DNA of 64,000 bases. Source: Leptodactylus fallax (Eukaryota > Chordata > Amphibia > Anura > Leptodactylidae). Where the stretch lies: NCBI GenBank assembly GCA_947044405.1, contig CAMRHE010001075.1, forward strand, positions 62,001-126,000, in the 5' to 3' direction. Below the pieces are notes generated by a model. It saw only the letters and a list, made by a program, of their open reading frames with translations, searched no databases and was not told the origin of the DNA. Positions 36,931 to 48,108 of the stretch are shown here, one piece after another. The stretch's first letter is position 1. Each line of letters opens with the position of its first letter. Made by a program: the position numbers and the translations under genes.

Positions 36931-37850
36931 AGAATGTTACTGCACTGTATTCACCTAAATGATAGAGGATAAATACCTGAGTGATGGGGGTCTGTCTGCT
37001 GAGACCCCCACTGAGACTGAGAATTGGGTTTTTCCCCCCACTAGGTGGGAATTCAGCCTGACCGCAGCCATATATAGGTGTGTCACTTGGTGGATGGACG
37101 AACCCGCGGGGCACTCATTCACTTCAATGGGAGTGCCAAAGATACCCGAAGTCCAGTACTCAGCTATCTGCGGCGCTCCTATTATAGAGAATGGGGGCCA
37201 CGTGGGCTCGTCCATCCACCAAGCAGAAGATGTGTGACGTTACTTTCATTGTTAATGCCGTGTTGTTGATCTGATACTGAAGTAATACAGGAAGAAGAAT
37301 TCTTAAAAACTGTTTTATAACTTTGTGTATTGTGTATATTGTGCGACGATAACAGTGTGTTAAACTAGTAGCATGGAAACTCAGTTTTTTTTTTTTTTGG
37401 GGGGGGGGGTCGTCTTTCTATAGTCCGCCTCAGGCAGCAAAGAGGCTAGGTTCACCACTGGTCCTCGTCCATAGCCCTCTACTGGGGGGGGGTATTCCTC
37501 ACAGCTCAGTGTCATCACTGGGCGGTAAGGAACGCCCCCTCTCTCTGTCCTCGTCCATAGTTGAGTACTGTCAGAAGGGGCGTTCCTTACAGCCCAGTGA
37601 TGACACTGAGCTGTAAGAAACGCCCACCCAGTACAAGTCTATGGGCTAGTACTGTGAGGGAGGGCGTTCCTCACAGTGCAGCTAGACTGTCAGGAACGCC
37701 CTTCTAGACTGTCAGGAAAGCCGGCAATGTGCTGAATTCAGTGTGCTGTCGGCTTTCTAGCGGTATGTAAAACAGCATATACATGAGGACTTGAAAGGTC
37801 CTCTTTAGGTGGAGTCTTGTCATGGCTGCATCCATGCTGAATGACCCTTA

Positions 37851-38185
37851 GGCTGAAGCCCCACGTTGTGAAAATGCTGTGTTTTTGCCCCTGTGGAAAT
37901 GCAGCAGTAAAAAAAGCTGAGTTTTACAGTACCTGCAAAGTGAATGAGATTCTGGCTAATCCCACACATTGCAGAAAAAAATGCTGTGGAAAAGCTGTGT
38001 TTTCAAAAATGTATTCGTTTTTGAAAATCGCAGCATGTCAATTATACCTGCGGAAATGCAGGCATTTTCCCTATTGGTATACTAAGGGAAGAAAATCTGC
38101 AGACAAAAACTTAGCAAAAATGCAATGAAAAATGTGTTTCTGCTGCATTTTTTTCTGCAGCTTTTTGTTATGTGGGGCCTTAGCC
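37851..38185. mobile_element. GGCCCCACGT-type MITE, complete
   Basis: GGCTGAAGCCCCACGTTGTG at the left and TATGTGGGGCCTTAGCC at the right. The interior includes TTTTACAGTACCTGCAAAG, a short palindrome around GTTTTCAAAAATGTATTCG and GCAGCATGTCAATTATACC. It adjoins the next MITE with only a TTAA between them. Confidence 0.8.
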
Positions 38186-38189
38186 TTAA

Positions 38190-38479
38190 AGTGGTTTCCA
38201 AAGCTAGAGATCAGATCTGAGAACATTTGGCACCCACTGATCAACTTCTGCAGCCACTTTATCTGCACTGCAAACATTTGTAGCTGAGTTGTAATAATGC
38301 AGCACAGCCACTACAAAGTATATGGAGCTGTCTGCTTCCAGCTCCATACACTGTACAAATCCAGTGTCTGCAGCAGCAGAATGGTGGAGGTACTGGGTGC
38401 CATATTCCACCTGTTCTGATATTGATGATCTATAGTATACCAAGTATAGGCCATCAATATCTAGTTTTGGACAACCCCT
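38190..38479 (-). mobile_element. TTAA-type MITE (GATATTGATGGCC group)
   Basis: TTAA (38186-38189) then AGTGGTTTCCAAAGCTAGAG; right end AGTTTTGGACAACCCCT then TTAA (38480-38483). It contains GGCCATCAATATC and GATATTGATGATC, as in the copy at 18123-18413 but reversed. About 290 bp, non-coding. Confidence 0.8.
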
Positions 38480-39589
38480 TTAATATAGTTGTAACCCAAA
38501 TAATATAAACTTGTCCTTAGAGATGTCTCTTAGAGTGTAGTTGGCAGAAAGATATTGGAGAACATTAAGCTGAATCTTTCATTGACCTTCTCTTCATGTG
38601 ATGAAATGAGAGCAAGATTCCACGAGGATAGCTACTCTGATTATATTTATGAAGAGATAAAGTCAGAAAGTGATGGCCAATAATAATTATTAGTTGACAT
38701 GAAAGGTAATTGGATTTTAGAGCAATCTGCCAGAAAATATGGAGGAGCTATTAACATGGACAAAGTGAAAGATCTGGAGACAGCACAATGTGTTCTTCAA
38801 AGAGTTAGTTTGGACTTGTAACAAAGATTCATACAAATATAATATTGGCACTAGGTAGTCACAGACTGGCAGTCTCTATAACGTAAGTCACAATTACTTC
38901 TAAAATGCAAAGTTCATTGTGTAGAAATAAAGAATGCAGATTCTGTGCTTTTAATAACAGCAAGCATGCATTGTATATTGAATATAACTGGATTGAATAT
39001 AAGTGGATATCCATTAGTTTAAGGTTTAATGCCTCTCAATACTCAAAAATTAGGGTGTCAGCATAGTTAACTTTTAATATCCTACAACCCCCCCCCCCCC
39101 TTGTCACTCACATCAGGGTCCAGAAGCTAAGATAAGTGGGGCTGATTGGTGAGACTGTTTTAGCTATTCTTGTAGTTGTCTGTGATATAAAAGTCAATGC
39201 CATTGAATTATTTTTACCCCAGAAAGCACATATTCTGCTGTGGCTGATGTGATTCCAGCTGGATGGTAGTCTGTTTTGCATTTTTAGTGTAAGCTCTGCT
39301 TTGTTCTCTTGTCAAATGAAGGAACAAGGCTTAGCTTCCTTTATGATGTCCCATCTGCAAATTAAATGGGTTGCTCTCGGCATACAGCCTATTAATGGTG
39401 GGGCTTAATATTGGGGAAACTAGCAGGTCGGTAACAGGAAAATGGACATGAGAGGGTGTGGCCTCCCATCAAAGTTGTTGGGGCATGTGACTGGTACAAG
39501 ATGGTGCTTCCTGCTTGTGAAAGATCCTCAGTGCGCCAACACCGCTTTGGCCCACACCTGAGACTTCTTTCATAAAAAAACACACTCAC
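38480..39589. other. Unassigned stretch
   Basis: Includes a C12 run near 39087-39100. No recognised gene or repeat end. Confidence 0.45.
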
Positions 39590-40400
39590 CGTCAGTGAGT
39601 GCTGGGTCCACAAGATAAATACAAGACAGGCTTTCTAAATTTTGTATATTTATTAACCCGTAGATGGGTCGGTATTAACATCTAACACATGTGGTTCAGA
39701 ACAGATATGCAGATATATGCAAGCATTAACAGTTACTAGTTACAATATACAGTACAATAAAATAAAAGGGAATAAAAGTGAAATAATTACTTTACCACAC
39801 ATATCCTGGATGTGGCTCTATAATCCAACCCTCACACATGGCATGTGGAGGTAACCAGTGGAGGCTCCTAGCAGCAGCATTCCAGCCTGCATGCTCATCA
39901 CAGTATATCCCAGTAGTCTCTTAGTAGTCTCATCATAGTATTCTCTTGTAGTCTCAGCACAGTCTCATCATAGTATTCTCTTGTAGTCCCAGCACAATCT
40001 CCTCCTCCCTGACCTCTTACCACATCTTTTATACCCTTGATTACACCACCCAGAATGAGGTCACCGGCGACGGCAAGTCTGATTGATTAATGTACTCAAG
40101 TCAAGATTCTTTGTAAGGAGATGGGACCAAGTGAAATGATACAATGTTATCAACCATGTCTGATCTAACAGCCCAGGCTGAACAATGCATGTGTATTTGA
40201 TCACCCAGGGCTATGTAGGAACTCAATGGAGCTATTCTGGGATGGATACAAAGCCCTATTGTTACAATGTTGGCACTATTGACAACATTCACCTAGGATT
40301 AGAGCTGCGTACATTATAAGTAAATAGAATTAAGAGGGAGATACGATACCCAGAGATCAAAATACATCTTTGAGTTATAGCCCTATTTAAGTGGAATCAT
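39590..40400 (-). mobile_element. Possible solo LTR, minus strand
   Basis: On the minus strand a TATA-like GGGTATAAAAGATGTGG lies near 40024-40040. About 370 bp downstream there is a polyadenylation-type AATAAATATACAAAA (near 39645). That order and spacing resemble an LTR (U3-R-U5). Between them is a short direct repeat, TAGTATTCTCTTGTAGTC, twice. Similar sequence (AAAATAAAAGGGAATAA) recurs near 44812-44828. LTR ends and target duplication are not placed, so this is tentative. Confidence 0.35.
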
Positions 40401-40569
40401 CACACTGCTACTCTCCTTTTCCTCTCTGTTGGTAAGCTTCACCTCTTGATGGGCCACCTGAAAGGGCAGGGCGCAGGGATGGCAGAAAAGTACAGGAAAT
40501 GTGATTGGCAGATGGGACCCAATGGAGGACTTATTAAGAAAAATGCAGCAGAATTATGGAATTCTTACA

Positions 40570-40855
40570 CTTTTATGACTTGTCCAAAAAAGTTGTGACT
40601 TTGTAGGAAAAAGAAGTGGTCTCACATGAAATGTGTGTGACCTAGTTTGCGACACTGAGCACCAAAAAATGAATCAAATTTAAGTGGTTTATCTGGTGTA
40701 AACTAAGCCAGCAAATAGAGGGTGTACAAATAGACTAGACAGTCTAATAATGTAAAAAATTTATCATCCAGCATTAGACACTGGTACAGTTTAAGATGGT
40801 CTAGTCTAAGTTTGCTCAGTTTAATTTTACATAGCATTGGTAAATCTGCACCATG
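40570..40855 (-). repeat. Second copy of the CTAGACAGTCTAA palindromic element
   Basis: The palindrome around AATAGACTAGACAGTCTAAT and GATGGTCTAGTCTAAGTTTG corresponds to 14810-14911. The 150 bp to its left (CACATGAAATGTGTGTGACC and nearby) may correspond to the right flank of the first copy, reversed. Confidence 0.5.
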
Positions 40856-41489
40856 TCATTGCAGGAAGCTGTAACGTGTTACTGGGGCATTCAATAAAGC
40901 TGACTCTGACATAGGTTGTCCTTACCATATACAGGGTTAGACCCATAACCTTGGCAACTGGGCAATGGTTACTTTACAAATCATTAATTATGGAAATGAA
41001 CATGTCAGTTATTTCAGGAAAAAAGCCGTACTTGCATCAAATGAAAATAATGAACGAATATGGCGTGGCGATTATTTAGAGATTGCACAAAATCACATTT
41101 CTTTTTTTTATTCATTTTAGATTATGTCCCCATTCATAAATAATAGCAACAGACTTTGATAAAGTGAATCTTTGTGGAAATTTTTGGAAATAATTAAAAA
41201 TATTTACATTATTCTATGGCCATTTGACATACCAGTGATATGAACTCTTTCAGCTTTTTGTTAAAGTGATACTTTGGACATACTTTCATAAATAGTAAAA
41301 ATATATATACTGCAATCATGTGACATGCCAGGGCTCTTCATTTTTTCATTTTCACAGATTCTGGCTATCAAGATGCTATGGACACTATAGGTGCTTAACA
41401 CAACAGAAAAGAGCTTGTTACTGCAGGATACATTACCAAGAGGACTTATTCTCTGAGACATGTATTAGAGCCACGCAGCTTAAAGAGGT
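40856..41489. other. Unassigned stretch
   Basis: No gene recognised. TTAA followed by AGTGATACTTTGGAC at about 41271 is a possible MITE left end, without a proven partner. Confidence 0.4.
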
Positions 41490-41828
41490 GTGGCGTGGTT
41501 GAGTAAGTTAGGAAGAGCTAAAAGTGGGCGGGCTAGCTAGGGAAACAGGGAGGGGGTGTGAGTGAGAAAAGAAGGGGGAAGGAGTAAGAGAGGGAGGTGG
41601 TGTGAGTCAACTCTGAGTGAAGCACAAGGCATCATGGAAGTTGTAGGAAAACAGAACAGGAAGATAGCCATGTAAACAAAGGCAGAAGATGCCAAGAGCT
41701 CACAGAGAACCCAGAAATCACTCAAAACACTACTAAAGGTATTTGGGTGTACTTAATAACCTATTAATAGCACTAACAGACCTTTTTTGTAAAATAATTT
41801 TTTTTTTTTGCCTGGAAAAAAAAACCCT
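41490..41828. mobile_element. TTAA-type element, 3' part (GGGCGGGCTAGCTAGGG group)
   Basis: The body (GGCGGGCTAGCTAGGGAAAC, GAAGATGCCAAGAGCTCACA, GAAATCACTCAAAACACT, TTAATAGCACTAACAGACC) and the right end CCTGGAAAAAAAAACCCT-TTAA match the element at 43947-44759. The left end is lost or rearranged; TTAAAGAGGTG at 41480 may mark a deletion junction. Confidence 0.7.
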
Positions 41829-41985
41829 TTAAACTTCACCTCATACACTTCAAGTTACTTGCCCCTGCACAAAAAATGCTGTTAAAACTCTCATCCATTG
41901 TAGCTGATACCTCTTGATACCTCCAGAAAACAAGTAGAATTACTCTAAAGGAGAAGGTATTTGTGAAACCAGAGTGATAGAATTA

Positions 41986-42617
41986 CCGTATATACTGGCG
42001 TATAAGACGACTTTTTAACCCCTTAAAATAATGGCTACAGTGGGGGGTCGTCTTATACGCCGGATATACGGGGGCCGCACTGTGTGAGGTGTTTTTTTTC
42101 CCCGTCAGCGCGTAGAGAGCCGCTTCCTGGGACCGCCGCGCATGCGCGGCAATCCGCCTCTCACAGTCATTAGAAGAGGCTTAGTACGCGCTGACGGGGC
42201 GGCGCGCTGTATGCTAATGCAGCCGCCCCGTCACAGCGGTCGGCGTCACAGGCGGCACTTACAGAAGCATGTCGGATCTTCATTAATATCACAGCATGGA
42301 TGCGAGGGGAAAGCTGGCGGTGCAGTAACGCCAGATTCCCCTCGCATCCATGCTGTGATATTAATGAAGAGCTTAGCTTTACCGTACATGTTTGAAACAA
42401 CCTTATGTTTATAAGTGACAGTTTTGCTGCTATATACAGTACCTGCATGTCATATGCATTTGAATTAAAATTAACATGTTGAAATCAAAGCAGACTTTTT
42501 TTTCATTTGGGAGAGGGGTAGTCTTATACAGTGAGTATATACCAAATTCTATATTTTTAGGGCATAAGTTGGGGGTCGTCTTATACGCCCAGTCGTCTTA
42601 TACGCCGGCATATACGG
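41986..42617. mobile_element. Palindromic element with CCGTATATAC ends, 632 bp
   Basis: CCGTATATACTGGCGTATAA at the left and TTATACGCCGGCATATACGG at the right are flanked by TA (41984-41985, 42618-42619). The terminal motif also recurs inside: TCGTCTTATACGCCGGATAT at about 42048 makes a complete 87-bp mini-palindrome at the left end, and more copies lie near 42523 and 42577. The middle (42090-42260) is GC- and CpG-rich, unlike anything nearby, with nested inverted repeats such as CCCGTCAGCGCGTA and TACGCGCTGACGGG. No coding sequence. The superfamily is not decided; a TA duplication would fit a Tc1/mariner-like mover. Confidence 0.8.
42278..42369. repeat. Perfect 33-bp inverted repeat (long hairpin)
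   Basis: The 33 nt at 42278-42310 (CTTCATTAATATCACAGCAT, then GGATGCGAGGGGA) are exactly complementary to 42337-42369. The 26-nt spacer itself pairs further (CTGGCG against CGCCAG). This is the strongest hairpin in the window. Confidence 0.95.
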
Positions 42618-42619
42618 TA

Positions 42620-43946
42620 CCTATCACCCAAAAAATAATTATATGTATGTCCAGGTCAAAAATAAATAATTCCCACAGAAATAACTCATATATATGACAG
42701 AGTTAATCCACTTATAACATAGATGTCAATAAATTGCAACTACACACATTGTCCTATTTGGGGTTTTAATTCTTTTTTAATATTTTTTTGATTAATAAAG
42801 CTTTTTGTATTGATAATGTAGTTACGGATTATTTATACGATGCATTAATATTATTCTTATTCTTCAGGAATATTTAATAGTTATATGCTTAGGTTTTCTT
42901 GGATTCCTGGTAGCGTATAGTGTAATTGGTTATATTATGCGACTGGTTATCCTTTTTTGGTTAAAAAAAATCTATAAATTTGCCTGTAGTATCACTTTAA
43001 TATTTAGCCCTAAATTATTCATCTAAAACTTTGAGTCAGACAGACACAATTTTATGCTTACAATACAAGTATGACAGTAATACAAGATGTGTTTTTTTAT
43101 GCTGTCAGCCAAGTTATGATAGAATCACAATCAGGACACTGAAAGTGATGTATGAATAAACCTTGGAATGGGGGTAATGCAAATAAACCAGTTTATACTG
43201 TATAATAAGCACTTCACTTAGCCTGGGTTCTGGCCTCTCACTGCTGGTCTGTATAAGCTTGTCTGCTGCCAAGACTCCACAAGCTAGCACAATGTTTTTT
43301 TCTCTTATTTCAGGGTAGAAATTTAAGAAACCACCACTGTCCAGCTCTCTGGTTCTGTTTGTGGTGTCTAAAAGCTGCTTAATAAGAGACATATTGAACT
43401 TTTAACCTGAAAACTCAGAGATGCATTTTAAAAAATGTCAAAAAATTCTTTTCAAAGAATATATATCTGCAGTCTGAAGTAAAATCCACTCAGCATATAA
43501 CTTATATTGTGCTTCCTTAGATATATAAAATGTATGTTTATCATTATTTTTTATTGAAAAACTTGAACTCAAGCCCTTTGCCGCAGTCCATAATGTTTCC
43601 ATTATGGTCTCCTTTGACATTAAATTCCACCAATATATAACTAGTACAATTGTGCTTTTATTTGTTCATTATCATATGTCTTGCCAGAAACAGAAAATTT
43701 AAGCATCTTAATATATGAATCCATGGTCATGTTAACACCTGTCATGAATCCGAAACAACCCCAAACCACACAAGCACATGTGAGCCTGGATGTGCTCTAA
43801 AAGGAGACCTCTGCTTCCAACCTCACTCTCACGCTAACCTATCCCACTATTCTATTTTGCCTCTTTAGGATTGTGAGGATCTTTTAGAGCCAAACATAGT
43901 CTTATTAAATTAAGGTTTAATATACACAAAAAAGTACAGTCCTTAA
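42620..43946. other. Unassigned AT-rich stretch
   Basis: No recognised gene. The last 50 bp (ATTAAGGTTTAATATACAC) and the sequence after 44764 may be two halves of an LTR-like repeat interrupted by the next element. Confidence 0.4.
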
Positions 43947-44759
43947 AGGGGTTGTCCGGGATCAAATGATACTTCTACACTAAGCTAAACACCCTCCCCC
44001 ATCTACTTTCTAACTTACTTACTTCACAAAAAATCTATATTTTCCTAGATCGCCGGGACAGTCATGTGACTGCTCCATGCAAATTTTCAGATATACTAGG
44101 TGACGTTTCATATCCCCGTTTCCGGAAACAGAATGTCACCAATACTACCCCCCATCGTAATTACCTGTCTTCTTGTCCAGATCTTCTGGGCATGGGAGAT
44201 CACTTCTGTCTGTGGGGCCGGCTCCTCCTCTTCTTGTTGTCTTTCGGTGCCTGCACAATAGAGCTGGAGTGCTGGGCCTTGTGCTATAGCCGGCTCTATT
44301 GCACAGGTGTAGGAGGTCAGCAAACGTCAAAAAGAGAAGGAGTCGGCCCCACAGAAAGAAGCGATCTCCTGTGTCCAGAAGATCAGGACAGAAAGACAGG
44401 TAAGTATGATGGGGTGGTGGGGGGGGCTGAGTTAGTTAGTTGGGAAGGGCTAGTAGTGGACGGGCTAGCTAGGGAAACAGGAAGGGGGTCTAAGGGAGTG
44501 AGAGAGGGAGGGGGAGGGAGTGAGGGAGGTAGTGTGAGTAAGCTCTGAGTATAGTGCAATGGATCATGGTAATTGTAGGAAAACAGACAGGAAGCTACAA
44601 CCATGTAAACAAATGCAGAAGATGCCAGGAGCTCCCAGAGAAACCGAGAAATCACTCAAAACACTGCCAAAGGTATTTGGTTGCACTAACTAATCTATTA
44701 ATAGCACTAACTGACCTTTTTTGAAATTTTTTATTTTTTTTTTTGCCCGGAAAACCCCT
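43947..44759. mobile_element. TTAA-type element, complete, 813 bp
   Basis: TTAA (43943-43946) then AGGGGTTGTCCGGGATC; right end GCCCGGAAAACCCCT then TTAA (44760-44763). The interior has a large imperfect palindrome: GATCTTCTGGGCATGGGAGA and GTGGGGCCGGCTCC pair with GGAGTCGGCCCCACAG and CCAGAAGATCAGGA. A purine-rich body follows. It is the only complete copy of three (others at 41490-41828 and 45768-46216). The 160-codon open frame across it is fortuitous. Confidence 0.85.
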
Positions 44760-44763
44760 TTAA

Positions 44764-45767
44764 AGACATAAGATGTAATAACAAGACATACACACAAGCA
44801 AACAATATACAAAATAAAAGGGAATAACAAAAAGAAACAAAACTCTTTTCAAGCCTGGCCATGGAGAAGGCAAAGAAAGTTGGATAGACTACAAGCTTGG
44901 TTGCATCTCAAGGCATTTGACAAAAGGGTTCTATCTATGACTTGTTTTATGAAGGAGCCCTCACCCAACCCCCTTTCATGAGTCTCCCACACTGTGACCG
45001 GGGCTGGCTGATAACATGCACCAAATCTACAGGGATATGGCTATTTTGGGAATATGCCATAACTCTAGGTGGGTTTTTCATATCAAAATGATATGCCCAA
45101 CAAGTGATGCAGAATATTTTTAGCAGTACAGGCATATGTTATGAACATTAACAGTCCAGATGCTTGACATCTGGATGCCTCTCGGTTCCCTGATCATGTT
45201 TCTATATGCATATGATTATAAAACTATGGCTTCTTGGCATTTTTCTGCAAATTAGTTGACTGTCTACACTGAATTAACATCCTGGGCCTAATTAATTTTC
45301 AACATCTTGTGCTGGGATTGTGAATTGAAATTAATATCCATAGGAGTCATACTCAGACATACTACCACATTGAACATAATTCATAACTACAACAATGAAC
45401 AACATTCATAACTAGACACAATAGGCACAATTCCATATATATATAATTCATCATGTCACTCAAAACACATGTGCTTATATTAAACACAATTAATATATAT
45501 AGAACAATCTTTCCAGTGTGTTCATTACTTGCTGCCGATGCCTAAAAAGCTATGGAAATCTCCAAATCATATGGATTAAATTTGTGTCCTCGTTTTGACA
45601 TCTAGGGCACTTACTATTGGATCTTAATTAATATTATTTCAACCATGTATTGGTATAATAATATATGGTTGAAATAATAGTAAATATCCAAGATTATATA
45701 TGACAATGATTTTATAACAACTTCTGGCCCAATTTCAAAGTTGTTTCCATTTTCCCTTAGGATTGCT
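44764..45767. other. Unassigned stretch
   Basis: Contains AAAATAAAAGGGAATAACA near 44813, similar to the LTR-like region near 39760. Near 45640-45680 there is a short palindrome (TTATTTCAACCATGTAT, complement ATATGGTTGAAATAAT). No gene. Confidence 0.4.
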
Positions 45768-46216
45768 GGCTGCAGAACACAGCGCAGTGCCAGGACTATT
45801 GCGCGCGTCGGCAGAGTCAGAAAAGAGGTAGGAGCCGTCTCGCAGGAGGAAGTCTGGAAGGAAGAGAGATAAGTATGATGGGGTGGGGGGGTTTGCTGAG
45901 TTAGTTGGGAAGGGCTAGTAGTGGGCTGGATAGCTTGAGAGACAGGGAGGGGGTGTAAGAAGGAGGGGGAGGTAGTAAGAGGGAGATAGTGTGAGTCAGC
46001 CTACAAGTTGAGCCTACAACTACCATGATGCATTAGGTAAGACAGCAGGAAGCTACACCATATAAACAAATGCAGAAGATGCCAGGAGCTCCTAGAGAAA
46101 CAGAGAGATCACTCAAAACACTGCTAAAGGTATTTGGGTGCATTTATTAACCCATTAATAGCACTAACAGATCTTTTTTTAAAAAAAACAAACATTTTTT
46201 TGCCCGGAGAACCCCT
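45768..46216. mobile_element. TTAA-type element, 3' part (third copy)
   Basis: The body (GAAGGGCTAGTAGTGGGCTG, GAAGATGCCAGGAGCTCCTA, TTAATAGCACTAACAGATC) and right end GCCCGGAGAACCCCT-TTAA match 43947-44759. The left terminal repeat is missing. It directly precedes the L1 relic and may have inserted into it. Confidence 0.7.
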
Positions 46217-46219
46217 TTA

Positions 46220-46770
46220 AATAATGTAACATATCCCATTTCTTCCCCAAAAACATTCATTACCAACTTACTTAAAACCCCTCTGCACCTAAGTTATCCC
46301 TCACATGTTTCCAAATTTGTTGGACCATATATACAGTGGGTAATCATGTGCTACTTATAAAACCAATAACTCCACTCTCCAATATAGAAAAATATAATAA
46401 CATTAAATATTCCAATCAATTTTTACTAAGAAAGTAAAATAGAAAGAATGACCTCACCTTCCCATCGACTCAAGTGTTGTAATTGTGCGCACCAAAAATA
46501 CATTTTGAAATCTGGTATTCCGAAGCCACCATTCTTCTTAGAGAACATAAAATATTCATCCTCTTCAAGGTCTTAAATATTGACTTAGGAATCAATATGG
46601 GTTAATTACGAAGAACATAAAGCACCTTTAGAAATATTACTGTTTGGAGCATCTTGGATCTTGCACCAATTATAATTTGCTACCACATTTCCAACTTATT
46701 CTGCATTCTTTTTGGGAGAGGGGGAATATTTATCTTAACAAAATCAAAAATATAAAACATCTCAAGTTGT
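46220..46770 (-). pseudogene. L1-clade LINE ORF2 relic (C-terminal part)
   Basis: Translating the minus strand gives a segment ending LKVLYVLRN and then PILIPKSIFKTLKR. Next comes KNGGFGIPDFKMYFWCAQLQ and HLSRW. This succession is the region downstream of the reverse transcriptase palm in L1-clade ORF2 proteins, where motifs like KxLYLxxxLPIxIP, FF..L and GGxGxPxxxxYxxAAQL occur in that order. Further on, PTVYMVQQIWKHVRDNLG fits the following NPxxK...W..IR segment. Stops and frameshifts are frequent, and no palm or endonuclease is present. It is an old fragment and the only L1 trace in the window. Confidence 0.7.
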
Positions 46771-47439
46771 TATAATGTCAAAATATTTCAAATGGTTGGC
46801 GGAAACCACCTCCAAACTTCAAGTTATGCCTCTGCCAACAGACATGGTATAAATTGAACTTTATCTCTTTACAATGTCAGAATTAAGGACCTGAGGCCTC
46901 AGGTTTCCCCTACCATCTCCTGACCATTATCAGCCAAAACTTTTTACTACCTTACTATGTAATGCTGCTTACTAACAACGATCCACAAACAGCACCAGTC
47001 TCTGCAAAGGCGTAGCTCGGGGTTCGGCACAGGGGGGGCAAACATATCCAAGTAGGACCGCAACGCAGTTATACCGATATTATCACTATACAATGACCAT
47101 ATAGTGGTCATAATGGGCTCTACAGACCATTTAAGTGTATGCAGTGCAGTTACATTTAGTGACTTACAGGTGACGTCTCTGATCTCTCTAATTGTTCACA
47201 TTTCTCGTCTCTTCCCTCTGGACCGCCATGACCACTTCTTTCAGCAGTGACTTGTCTCTGTAAAGTTTGCAGCACAGACATCTTGGCTCCTCACTTTTCC
47301 AGATATCTGACCCACATTATCCTCACCTACATAAAGTCCCTACCCCAATTATAAAATATATAGTACAAAAATCCCCTGTAAATGAATAATGCCCCTGTGT
47401 GCCCCCTAAGTTAATAATACCTCCTGTATGCCTTCTTAG

Positions 47440-47804
47440 AGGTTGTCCAGGATCAGACATTTTAGTGCATGCAGCAGGGGAGGCTTATAAAATAAAAATG
47501 CACTGACACTTACCTACATGCTTCACTCTGTTTCTGTGCTGGGCCGCCTGTCAGTTTCACTGCTCTGTAGAAGGAGCAGCTGCAGCAGTGACGACAAGCT
47601 AATGGAACTTCTACAGCCAATCCCTGCACTCAGCAGTTCAGCAGTATACAGTATTTGGCTGCCCATGGTCTTGTCGACATCACCACTGCAGCTGGTTTGT
47701 ACACATACAAGGTGACAGCCGACCCAATGCAGGTAAAGAAGGAACGATACATTATAACCCTCCCCTGCTGCCTGCGTTAAAAGTTATGATCTGGGAAGAC
47801 CCCT
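47440..47804. mobile_element. TTAA-type MITE nested in the hAT-like element
   Basis: Left end AGGTTGTCCAGGATCAGACA after TTAG (worn TTAA); right end TTATGATCTGGGAAGACCCCT before TTAA (47805-47808). The interior has inverted pairs such as GCAGCAGGGGAGG and CCTCCCCTGCTGC. The homologous element at 58535-59742 lacks it, so it came after the hAT-like family spread. Confidence 0.75.
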
Positions 47805-47882
47805 TTAAATTAAGAGTGTCCATCAATTATTAATGTGCCCTGTGTTCACCCTAATTAATAATACTCCTGCATATCCCCTTAA

Positions 47883-48108
47883 AGGGGTTGACCAGGATAA
47901 ACTGTTTTTGGCAAGGAGGTCAGGGAAGGATACATGACGTATGTGAGTGACCTTTCCTGTGGCTGATTGGTTTCAGCAATCATGTGCAGTGTAAGACTTC
48001 CACCTGGCAAAGGCAAAACGCGCGCTGGACTGGACAATGGCGGTGGACACCGGAGCGCTGGAGACATGTATCCTCCTTCCTGACATCTGAAATTCCTGAA
48101 CAACCACT
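47883..48108. mobile_element. Second TTAA-type MITE nested in the hAT-like element
   Basis: TTAA (47879-47882) then AGGGGTTGACCAGGATAA; right end AATTCCTGAACAACCACT then TTAA (48109-48112). 226 bp. The CpG-containing interior (AAAACGCGCGCTGGAC) has no gene. Confidence 0.75.

Larger units (their letters stand above)
35303..37804. mobile_element. 2.5-kb TTAA element with long terminal inverted repeats
   Basis: Left: TTAA then AGAGGACCTTTCACGTCCTC. Right: GAGGACTTGAAAGGTCCTCT then TTAG, a worn TTAA. The complementarity continues through TACATACCACTAGAAAGC, GGGCGTTCCTGACAGTCTAG and GAGGAACGCCCTCCCTGACT, so the arms are roughly 150-190 bp. The interior holds a perfect hairpin, a 30-bp minisatellite and a fragment of the hAT-like element seen at 47005. 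No transposase is recognised; the element is non-autonomous and compound. Confidence 0.75.

Noticed and set aside
41271..41828. Full-length TTAA element from 41275 to 41828
   Set aside because: The left sequence AGTGATACTTTGG does not pair convincingly with the right end, so only the homologous part from about 41490 is reported.
44066..44548. 160-codon open frame
   Set aside because: Lies wholly inside a non-coding TTAA element, over its palindrome and purine-rich body; the sister copies do not preserve the frame.
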